Made by a program: the position numbers and the translations under genes. Source: Ilex aquifolium (lineage: Eukaryota; Streptophyta; Magnoliopsida; Aquifoliales; Aquifoliaceae). Taken from it: a DNA stretch of 64,000 nt. Location: NCBI GenBank assembly GCA_951799425.1, contig OX637405.1, positions 31,541,635 to 31,605,634 of the forward strand, read 5' to 3'. Positions 34,232 through 44,997 of the stretch are shown in pieces. The notes below the pieces were generated by a model, which worked only from the letters and a program-made list of their open reading frames with translations, had not been told where the DNA came from and searched no databases. Position 1 is the stretch's first letter, and each line of letters begins with the position of its first letter.

Positions 34232-36683
34232 GTGATGAACAACTGTAGAATATCCACATATATTTGTTTGGCAAATATCCATTTATAAGTTGGTACTTTT
34301 TCATGCATAGACATGAATTTGCAATGTTGTTCATTTGAAATAGATCCATGTGGGTTCGTTTGGTTAAAAAGAGAATAGTGGAAAATAGGAGAAGAGAAAA
34401 AAAAAAAAAAAATTTGGCATTTGGTAAGTAGGAATCAACAGTTTTTCGGAAAAAATAAATTTCCCGCATGATCAAATTTTTCTGCAATTGAGACTTTCTA
34501 TTTTGCCATAAAATCTACACGAATTTTTTTTTTTTTTTCCGTGAAACTTGCTATCTATTTCATTGTTTACCACTGCCCCTATTTTAACACACCACAACTC
34601 CTCTCAGTACTTATCTTTTCAGTCGACTAATCAAGGAAGACTACCTTTTTCATTTCTACACATCTTCTTAGCTGACTGATCAAGTAAATTTTTCTTCCAT
34701 CTCTTACTTTCTATCATTATTTTTTTTTTAATCAAACGGACCTATGAAAAAAATTGGTGATTCATCTTTACACAATATGTTAAACTACTTAATATAAAAA
34801 GGGTGGGATTTGTTTCATAAATAAATCGACACAAAATTAATTAAATATAATACAAAATGAGCAAAGCACGACTCTAATTTATTCCTAATCATCATTACTA
34901 ATCCTAACAATAGGCATGACAAATGAATGTTCGAGTAAGAGGCCATGCATGATTCATACTTCTTATATATTCACCTCTATTCTAGTCTTGAATAATCGAC
35001 CTCCCAACAAGTATCATGCCACATTTATATATGCTCCTTAATATCTTCAAAGTCTTGAGTTCTTTGTAAAATGTCATAATTATCTAATTATAATCCTTCA
35101 CATGCAGGCATCAGCAACAAATCCTAAAAAAAAGCAAAGCCTTCGACTTTCTATTTAACTTGTGAGGTATTCAGTACTCTAGTGGGCAGACACCATCATG
35201 AAATTCACCATCAATGGGTCCTCCAGCCTATAGCAGTGACACCCTTCAATTCTTGTATGGCAAAAAATGTTGAAGACAATGGCCACACTCATTGAGTGGC
35301 ATCACCCATCAATTTCTTTTAATTTTCTGGCGTGTTCTCAATGGATACAGATCCTTCGAATTTAATTTATTTCTCCCAAACAATTAATTCATATAAGTTT
35401 TACGATCATTCGATAGAATTCAATGAATTTGCATTAATTATTGAACTGAATTAAAGTTTAGAGGATCTAAATATGGGATCCAATCACAATTTAATTAATT
35501 GTGATTGGGTGGTTATACAAGACGAATTGAAATCCAACACGAGCTTGTTTGGTTCCTCATTCTATTTTTTTTGTCTTTTTTTTGTTACCCTATTTAATTC
35601 CACGAAATAAAAATGCAAAGTTAACTAAATAGAAAAAGGAGTGTATGTGCAGCCCTTACTCACATAATTCTTTATAATAGTCGGCGCTTCGCACGTAAAT
35701 TCATGCTTTGAGAGTAAATTTTCTGTGAATTCACTATCTTATTTTACAAAATTTGCGAATTCGTAATATTACTTACTTATATGCTTATTTATTATTATTT
35801 AAATTTTTATTTGAAAAGTATTGACCAATACATAAAGATACATATCAAATTAGAATAATATTTGTAACCTATAATTGCTATTTTAGGACCTTATAATTAA
35901 TATATATTTAAAAATTAAATAGTTTCTCATATAGTTGTACATGAAAATTTTTATATTTTATTTTTATTAACTTTTATGGGTTACTATTTATCGTGATGCA
36001 TATAATATGATGTTTTCAAGATACTCTCGCTCTCAAATATTTTTAAAGGATTTTTGTAGGTCAGTACACAATGTAGGATTTAATTTGGGTAAAAATCATT
36101 TGGGTAAAACTATTTATAAAGATGTCCTTTTTATTTGTGAATGCTAAATATACCCACGCGTAAATACTAAATGATGCAATCTCATGGGTTTGGAAATAAC
36201 CGGAATTCAAGAATCATTTTCATAAAATCCGGCCACTAAGATATCGCGCAAAACAGGGTGTTTGAAATTCAAACAAAAATTGCCATAAAATCCATGAGAT
36301 TTCAACCAAATTAAAAAACACAAATAATCGAAAATTGTGAGAACCTTTCGCCTGTGTATTGACTGTACATATGTTGGAGTACCATTGAAATCCGATTGTC
36401 GACTTTTTCAATTGTAATCGCCGACAATAAACAATGTGACATCACAGTGCAACAACACAATTAACACTTTTAAATGTGTAATTACATTTCTTGATTCCTA
36501 CAAAAACTAAATGCTATGTTTGACACAGTGTGACAACCATAGTGCGACATCACATAGTGTTTTTTAAGAACATGACAGTGTAACACCAGACGTTAAAATA
36601 GTAAAAGAACACCAGACGTTGAAGTAGAAGAAGAAGATATACGTTTAAAATTCTAATATCCTGATCTATTAAAATAGGAAACC
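34232..36683 (+). repeat. Tandem duplication, copy B, first part
   Basis: It starts GATGAACAACTGTAGAATAT, directly after the end of copy A. Order and spacing are kept up to the GTTGA target duplication at 36684-36688, where the Copia element interrupts it. It resumes at 54646. Confidence 0.85.
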
Positions 36684-36688
36684 GTTGA

Positions 36689-37183
36689 TGTTGGGAATCG
36701 TATACATATTGCAAAAGTATAGGATTAAAGACATACCTTGTTCACTTTAATCCTAAAAACCGTTTGAGGATATTCCACGTACTTTAGAATCTGAAAATCG
36801 TCTTTTCTTCGATTGCTCAAGCAGTATGGTGTTGTTACACAATAGGAATTAACACCGAGTTTCCACAGCACAAAAGTCTTTCAACGTTATGTAGGGAGAG
36901 AGAGAGAGAAATAAAGTATGAGATTTTAACGTTTGATTATTTATCAGAGATATCTCATCTATTGGATTGCCTTGGGTTTATATAGGCAACCAATAGGTGT
37001 CATTACGAGACACATCCTATAGGGACATGTCTGTTAATATTTAACAGACGTGTATTTTGGGTGGTAAATGATAGCTCTTGGTAAAGGATACCTACAAAAG
37101 GCATACCATTTAGGCATTCTTTAATTTGGGTCGACCCACCATGGGCGCCTAGTTCGGGTCTATGACCCAACCAATATCTAACA
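36689..37183 (-). repeat. 3' LTR of the Copia element
   Basis: 495 bp, with TG...CA ends. It is the left LTR on the plus strand and, because the coding region is on the minus strand, the 3' LTR. Confidence 0.9.
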
Positions 37184-38312
37184 TCTCTCACTCGCACGTG
37201 GTGGGTACGACAGTGTCATCTCTCTCAATCCATTATATACATCAACATCAATTCATACAAGCTAATGGGTCGTGCGACTGCTGAGCACACCTGCAATTTG
37301 GGAGCTCTACACTAGAAACTCTATAGAGCCAGCATAGAGACATCAACCCTAAAAAAAAATTTGAAAATTGTGTCTCAAGTACTCTAGACCCATTCGGATA
37401 CACCGGTTCAAGCATCTTCAATCCCTCACAATATAAGAGCATGCATAACCCCTCGAAGCTTTCGCTTATACATTCACACTTTGTCACTATCTAAACTAGC
37501 GCCCAAAGTTGTCGACAGTGAATATATCGCGGGATGTTCCAAATGGTCTTCCTTTTACCCTTATGTCACTTAGTTCAAAATTAACCGTTTTCCAAACAAT
37601 GTCTTGGAAAGCCGAATCATTCATGGCCATAAGTAACATGTCAAAGTAGCTGAGCATTAATTCTTTCACTTTGTGACATAGTCAAAAGTCAGAGAGTACA
37701 TAGAATGTTTGGTTAAACAAAATAACCTGGTCATGTAAAAATGACTCGGAGGGCTCACACAGTGAGGAAGCAGGGATCCATTCCTTCACCTCCTTAATTG
37801 TCGCCAAACACATGTAGTATGAAATACATGCTACGGTGGAGTGTCTCGATCCTAATGAGAGCGTATATCATACTTAGACAACGTAGAGATCTTAGTCTAG
37901 TCGCTCTACAAGCGTCTAACCCAAGTTCTCTATTTGCTCGCCCTCCAAAGACGTCAAACTAAGATCTCGCATCTGGTTAATCAACAAACACAGGCATAAT
38001 GGACATGGAGTTGTGTCCATTATCGATCCTCAAATGTTAGATCTCATTCTGTATACAAAACAGAGCGATACTATATGCTAGAGTATATCATATTTGCTCG
38101 CCATATCAAGCGCCAAAGGCGATTGCTCGTGTGAGTGAGCCAATCACGCCCACTGACATACTTAATGTGTGTGCTTTCTCAAATATCAAGGTAATCAAGA
38201 AATATAACATTTAATTACAATTAAAATCATGTATTAATATCCCAAAAAATATCAATACAAATGACTGTGTGATCCATACAATCTCTAGCACATAATCAAT
38301 ACCTACGAAGTC
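37184..38312 (-). other. Copia 3' untranslated region
   Basis: About 1.1 kb lies between the end of pol and the 3' LTR. The moderately purine-rich GCGAGTGAGA next to the LTR is the likely polypurine tract. No gene is seen. Confidence 0.5.
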
Positions 38313-41300
38313 CTAAGTTCTAACATGAGTCATATATACATCTCTAGCTATAGGCTTAGTTAAGGGGTCTGCAACCATCTGAGTTGTAGGTATGTGTTTC
38401 AAGATTACTTCTTTTTGTGCAATCATGTCTCCAATATAATCATATCTTATATCTATGTGTTTGGTTCTTCCATGATACTTAGGATCCTTAGCATAAGCTA
38501 ATGCAGCCATGCTATCACAATGAATTGTCACTAGGCCCAAGGAATGTGTGACAACTCCGAGATGTTGAAAGAACCTTCTTAACTAAACAGTTTCTTGTAC
38601 AACAGCAGAACAAGCCACGTATTATGCTTCCATGGTGGATAAGGATATGCATGATTGCTTTTTGCTACTCCATGTAATGGGCCCACCATTAAGTAAGAAA
38701 GCATATACTGATGTGAACTTGCGTTCATCTATATCACCACCCCAAACAACATCACTATAACCAACTATCTCGATACTGGTAGCATAACATATAATTTGAA
38801 GTCCTCTTGAGATATTTCGTAGTATTCTTTTGATTGCCTTCAAATGAGTTATTCTAGATTTGACGGAAAACGACTAACTAGGCCTATAGCATAGCAAATA
38901 TCGGGACGAGTACACATCATAGCGTACATTAAGCTACCTACAGCACTGGCATAGGGAACACAAGTCATCTGTTTCTTTTCCTCAAGAGACTTACGGTACA
39001 TCTTTAGGTTTAGGCTCTCGTCTTTCGCTACAGGAGTGTCTATGGGTTTGTAGTTATGCATTTGGAATCATTCAAGAACCTTATTAATATAAGTCTCTTA
39101 AGACAAACCAAGAAGCTTCTTAGAACGATCCCTTAGGATCTTAACTTCGAGCACATAACTTGCTTCGCCCAAGTCCTTCATCTCAAATGTTGAGGGAAAA
39201 CCACTTTTCAGTAGTAATAATCATCTCTTTATTATTTACAACCAATAAAATATCGTCAACATACAAAAATAGAATCAAGAAGCTATCTTTAGACCGTTTA
39301 ACATGCACACAATGGTCTTCATCGATCATCGTAAACTCATTAGAAGTGATAGCTCGATGAAACCTTAGATACCACTGTCTGGATGACTGCTTCAGGCCAT
39401 AAATGGATCGTTGGAATTTACACACTTTGTTCTCCTGACCCACCACCACGAAGCTTTTAGATTGATCCATGTAGATCTCCTCATCCAATTCTCCATTAAG
39501 AAATGCAGTTTTAACGTCCATTTGATATAGTTCTAAATCCAAATGTGCGACAATAGCTAGAATCATGCGAACGAGGCAAACCTTACAACTGGAGAAAATG
39601 TTTTCTCGTAGTCCACACCCTCTCGTCATTCATTGCAGCTATCCACTCATTATTAACAGGTGATGATAGAGCCTCTTTAATATTTTTAGGTTCAGCATCA
39701 TCATGTGGAGCAACCATGAAAGCTTCCCCTTCAATCTCAAAATGACGTCGAGGGATGGTTCCACGCTTGCTTCTACGTAACTCTGTGTTGTATGGATCTA
39801 TATCCATTAGAACTGATCCACCATTGAGTATATCGCTCCCACTATCCCTAGGAGATGACGAAACTATTTTCTCGATCTCAACGCGGTTAGTGGGTATATC
39901 TCTTTGGGGATCATCTAACTCATAGATTTCTATTCCTTTAGACACATCTCCTTTGCTAGGGAAATCCTCTTCAAGGAAAATTCCATCCCGTGACTCAATT
40001 TCAGTTACCCTTCCATCAAGTTGTTCACCTATAAACACAGCCCTTAGAGTGTTCAGAATAGCGGATGCAGATACACTTATTCCCTCTAGGACCTAACTTC
40101 TCATATTTATGAGAAGTATTGTGTAAATAAGTCGTTGAACCACATGGCCGTAAATTATTTAAGTCAGGTTTTGTGCGTGTCCATAAGTCATATGAGGTAG
40201 AAGGAACTGATTTAGAAGGCACTCGGTTAAAGATATAAGCAGCAGTCAATAAAGCATCTCCCCAATATGAAATCGGAAGATAAGCATGTGCCATCATAGA
40301 CCTAACCATATTAGTCAAGGTGCGATTTCATCTTTCCACTACACAATTTTATTGCGGAGTGTCAGGTATTGTCAATTGCCTGATTATTCCTTTTTTTTTC
40401 ACACAACTCTTTAAACTGTTCAAATAGATACTCGCGAACTTGATTGATTCTAAGAACTTTAATGTTATTATCTCGTTGATTCTCAACCTCTTTAATGTAA
40501 CGTTTAAAGCAATCCAATGCTTTGGACTTGTGAGAAATCAAATAGACATGACCGAAGCGCGTAAAGTCATCTATAAAAGTGATGAAATAGGATTCACCAT
40601 GTCTTGCCTTCACATTCATTGGGCCACATATATCTGAGTGTATTAATTATAATGGAATAGATGCTCTTTTGGCCTTACCAAATAATTTTCTAGTTGTCTT
40701 ACCTGCGAAACAATTTTCACATGTGGACAAGTTGATTTTTGCGAGTGGGCCCAAAAATCCCTCTCTAGCTAATCTATTCATTATGTCTTGCCCAATATGA
40801 CCTAATCAAGCATGACATCTAATAGAATCAACACTATCCATAGATGTAACATAAGAATAAGTTTCATTACTAGAATGATCAATATCTAATACAATAAAAC
40901 CATTTGTGGTATAACCTGATCCATAGAATGTCGTTCCCTTATAAATGCCAACATGCTGACCTTCAAAACGAAAAATAAAACCTAGTCTCATTAAGCTAGT
41001 AACTGACAACAAATTTAGTCGGATTCCTAGAGCATATAATACATCATGAAGGTATAGAGTGCGCCCGTGTCACAATTCCAGTTTGTATGTGTCAATCCCA
41101 AGCACATCTATACTAGTCTCGTTCCCCATGTAAATTCATTTGCTTCTAGCTGAAACTCGACGGTACTCCACAAATCCAAATCTGTGTCTAATGTGGTCTG
41201 TTGCTCCTGAGTCTACAATCCACGAATTAGAAGAGTGAGCAACAAAAAATTGACTAGTAACTAACAGTCAATGCGAGAGATAGAACTAGAGAGTACCTTC

Positions 41301-42123
41301 TTCGGCTCAGTGCATTCACGAGCGAAGTGACCCTTCTTGTTGCAGTTATAGTAAATCATGTTGGCTTTATTCTTCTTACTAGCTGTTTTACCATATTTGT
41401 GCTTGTTATAACTAGAGTGACCAGCCCTAGTTTGAGCATCAGACTTATTTCCATTGCTCTTGCGCTTGGACCCGAAGGTCTTGCGCGAGCCAACTTTAGC
41501 CACATAAGAGCTACTCTCACCTTTGATAGCCTCCAAACGCTCAGCCTCAAGCTCAAGGTGAAGCGTACATTCTCGAATGTTTTCACACTCTCATTATGCG
41601 TCATGTTTTGTTTCATATGCTCCCATGATGGTGGAAGAGAGCGAAGTACATCTTGAACTTGTTGTTCATTGGTCAACACATGACCAGCAACACCTAAATC
41701 ACGTATCATAGAGGTCATAGCCCTCAGATGTTGTTTCATTTTATGCTCTAACTTTTTTTGATACGAGTCAAACCTCATGGTCAAACCACAAAGTCTAACA
41801 AGAGAAGAAATACCAAACTTCTCTTTGAGGGCCTTCCATATGGCGTGAGTTGTGGAGTAATTCTCAAATTCAGGAATAAGGTCATCTTGCATGCTTGCTT
41901 GCATGGTATAGCGCGCAAGTCGATCCTTATTCTGCCAAGACTGGTAATCCTCTTGTTCATGGCGGGTTTGAAGTCGCTCAGGCTCTAGCAGCACAGAGTC
42001 AAGGGTATCCAAGACTTGTTGCTCATACATGACAAATTAAATCTTACGACGTCATATGTCATAGTTATTGCCGTTCAATTTGTCGCCTTTAGTTAATTCA
42101 GACACTATACTTTTAGTAGTCAT
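38313..42123 (-). pseudogene. Copia gag-pol polyprotein (broken)
   Basis: It starts at ATG 42121-42123 and ends at 38313. Gag (41356-42123) is cut by two early stops, where NNYDI is followed by a stop, and by a frameshift before the nucleocapsid part (41261-41536). The zinc knuckle there reads YNCNKKGHFAREC; its first cysteine is replaced by tyrosine. Integrase (40025-40620) keeps FIDDFTRFGHVYL, but the second catalytic Asp region reads LRINQVREYL, so that Asp is lost. Reverse transcriptase (38849-39629) keeps YVDDILLV. RNase H (38313-38843) shows HCDSMAALA and KHIDIRYDYI. At least eight stops or frameshifts preclude function. Confidence 0.9.
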
Positions 42124-43157
42124 TATGATTTAATCTAATGCAAAGATAATGCGTATGAGATATTAGCACAACACATTCTATAATTTTGCCGCAAAAATCT
42201 AAATTCAATTATTAACAACTTTCATAAGTCGCAAGATCGAAAGTTCACTAAGTTCTCAATCATCTCCCGCGCTACAGGTGATTATTATTAACACTTAATT
42301 TAATTAATGCGTAAAATTTTGGTTTCCTAAAACCGAACAAAATAAAGCTCTCACTTGATCTAGTATCTCTAGGTAATACTGATCACAATTAATTTCATAT
42401 CATGCATATTCTTATTATAAATAAAATAGACATGCAAATTAGAACAAACATAAAATTCTAATTTAATTCATGCTAAATAACGAAATAAATGATATAAGCA
42501 TATCAAACATGGTAACATTGCTCTATGCAGGAAATCAATATATCTTATAAACAAATATTTATTTCATTTTTAGAATTTTAAGCAAATAAAATTTAATCCC
42601 ATAAACTATCAGTAAAGAATCAAAATTTGATTACCATATGTTGTTATTGTTCAGTAACCCAATATGTATAATTCTAATCCAAGAACTATATGCACTAAAA
42701 AACAAACAACCAAAAAACACTAAGCAGTAGACATTCTTTCTGAGGCAATTCATTTTTAATTTTAGCGTCATTGGTTAATCCATTTTCTACGTCAACGTTT
42801 GTATAGTCAAACTAAAATTGGTCTTTCTGATGGACCCAAAAAAACAAAAACAAAGGCAATGATAATGATGACCCAAAAAAAAGTCTTATATCTACTTGTG
42901 TTGGATACGTCATGGTTGAACTTGAATTCCAATAAGACATATGAACAAGGAAAATAGTCTTTCTAGCAGAATGGGTGACGGGCCAAAGTTACGATCTATG
43001 CAGTAAGACGAAAAAAGACTTTGCCTTTCTCTAAGTCATTAATTCCATCGCGCAGTGGCGAAAACGTGTTGACGATTTACGGGCTAATTAATTTTTTTCA
43101 CAAAAATAATTCTAAACTATTAATAATTGATCCCAAAGTTGCGAGAACACCCTAAAT

Positions 43158-43170
43158 GGCTCTAATACCA
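43158..43170 (-). other. Copia primer-binding site (initiator Met-tRNA type)
   Basis: On the minus strand TGGTATTAGAGCC follows the 5' LTR. The canonical Copia PBS is TGGTATCAGAGCC, so there is a single mismatch. Confidence 0.8.
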
Positions 43171-43171
43171 A

Positions 43172-43376
43172 TGTTGGGAATCGTATACATATTACGGAAG
43201 TATATGATTAAAGACATACCTTGTTCGCTTTAATCCTAAAAATCGTTTCAGGATGTTCCACGTACTTTAGAATCTGAAAATCGTCTTTTCTTCGATTGCT
43301 CGAGTAGTATGGTATTGTTACACAATAGGAATCCAACACCGAGTTTTCACAACACAAAAGTCTTTCAACGTTATGT

Positions 43377-43417
<41 letters not shown>

Positions 43418-43671
43418 GAGTAGGAGACTTTAACGTTTGATTATTTATCAGAGATATCTCATCTATTGGATTGTCTTGGGTTTATATAGGCAACCAATAG
43501 GTGTCATTAAGAGACACATCTTATAGGGACATGTCTGTTAATATTTAACAGACATGTATTTTGGGTGGTAAATGGTACTTCCAAAAGACATGCCCATTTG
43601 GACATTCTTTAATTTGGGTCAACCTACCATGGACACCTGGTTCGAGTCTATGACCCAACCAATATCTAACA
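43172..43671 (-). repeat. 5' LTR of the Copia element
   Basis: 500 bp. It contains an (AG)n tract at about 43380-43411 that is roughly three times longer than in the other LTR. Confidence 0.9.
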
Positions 43672-43679
43672 GTTGATAT

Positions 43680-44253
43680 TGATGATGCACAAATTGGTTT
43701 TTGTGCACCACAGTCAAGTAAATAATATAAAATGCAATGAACAAACAATTAATGACAAATATGGCAAATAAAGGAGTAAAACAGAGAGATTTATAGTGGT
43801 TCGGCCGTGGCCTACGTCCACTTGGACTGGCAACGGTGGCCTTTGGTGTTATTTATTGATTAATAATCGTCACCGGAGCTACAGAGCTTTGAGGGAAAGA
43901 GGAGCAACGACAGTGTTGTGCAAGGGTAGGAGATGAGGTATTTTTGGGAGGCGTGCCCTAGATGGTGAGAGGGTTTTACATTTTATAGAGCTAGGATTTT
44001 TGAGGTGAGGCGGTGAGGCGGTGACGTGAGGGAGGGGTTTCCTAATTAGGTAGGGTTTCTCCGTGCGCCGCATCTCTTTCCTTCATACTCCAATTCCTTT
44101 GGAGGAGGGCCCCAGATGGGCTGGACTTGGATTTAGCCTTGGTGGGTCTTTGCACTTTGGGCTTCATTGGGCCTGTTGGGTCTTCATGAGTTTGGGTCTC
44201 TGATTACAATTGGGCTTCAACATGGAATTGGGCCTTTTGGGCCTGACCCATCA
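43680..44253 (-). repeat. 3' LTR of Gypsy element 2
   Basis: 574 bp. It begins TGATGATGCACAAATTGG and ends GGCCTGACCCATCA on the plus strand. It has one extra 8-bp GCGGTGAG unit relative to the other LTR. Confidence 0.93.
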
Positions 44254-44272
44254 TTTGCCCCCCAATGCCCCG
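44254..44272 (-). other. Polypurine tract of Gypsy element 2
   Basis: On the minus strand GGGGCATTGGGGGGCAAA abuts the 3' LTR, as required for plus-strand priming. Confidence 0.65.
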
Positions 44273-44325
44273 TGTTCGAGGAAACTTGAAAAAGGGGGCA
44301 TTTAGTAGAATTTGAACTCTGGCTT

Positions 44326-44870
44326 ATGAAGGCTCCTCTTTCCCGCCATGCCCATGTTACGCTTCAACTTGGGGATTGACCTGGTGAACACCTCAAGTCT
44401 TTTCCATTTTTGCTTGAGTTTTAAAGGAGCCCTTGATTTTCAATTTGGGCTTTTTCTCGGTAAATCTTCGAACGGCCATAACTTTGTGCACGAGAGTCCG
44501 TTTGAGGCGAATTTTTTTTTGAATCTGGGTATTTTTTCGAGATCTACGACATACAAACGGCCAAATGCGGTTTGGTCAACAATTTTTTCCAAAAAATGCT
44601 TCTATCTCTCTGAATTTGAGTTTTAACCGCACCTCAGTGAAACCGACGGTGGTGATAAGTTCTCGACCTTGTCTCTAATTTCTGGAGCTCCTAGGAGATG
44701 GTGGAGACTTCTTTTACTTTAGGTGTGGTGCCTCATGAAGACTCCTCTTTCCCGCCATGCCCATGTTACGTTTCAACTCGGGGATTGACCTGCTGAACAC
44801 CTCAACCCTCTTCTATCTTTACTTGGATTTTTAAGAGAACCCTTGGTTTTCAATTTGGGGTTTTTTCCTC
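44326..44870 (+). repeat. Duplicated block upstream of the antisense gene
   Basis: 44326-44458 and 44735-44870 are direct copies of about 130 bp (TCCTCTTTCCCGCCATGCCC and GGGGATTGACCTG blocks shared). They are about 410 bp apart, between the 3' LTR and the TATA box. They may be duplicated promoter elements of the antisense gene. Confidence 0.8.
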
Positions 44871-44887
44871 TTTAAGAAACCCTAGGC

Positions 44888-44895
44888 TATAAATA
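44888..44895 (+). promoter_or_regulatory. TATA box of the antisense gene
   Basis: TATAAATA, in the context AGGCTATAAATAGAAGCC, lies 103 bp upstream of the ATG at 44998. It is a near-ideal plant TATA box on the strand opposite gag-pol. Confidence 0.7.
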
Positions 44896-44997
44896 GAAGC
44901 CTCCTTCCCCATTCTTGTCCATTTCATACATTAAGATTGACTCCCTTCTTGAAGCTCTTGGAGACCCAAGGTTATTTATTTGAGATTTGAGCATTGA

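Larger units (their letters stand above)
36689..43671 (-). mobile_element. Ty1/Copia retrotransposon (dead), 6,983 bp
   Basis: LTRs at 36689-37183 and 43172-43671 both begin TGTTGGGAATCG and end ATATCTAACA. The duplication GTTGA flanks the whole (36684-36688, 43672-43676). The order gag, protease/integrase, reverse transcriptase, RNase H on the minus strand is that of Copia. LTRs differ at roughly 30 of about 475 aligned sites by eye, near 93% identity, plus one indel and an (AG)n length change. Confidence 0.93.
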
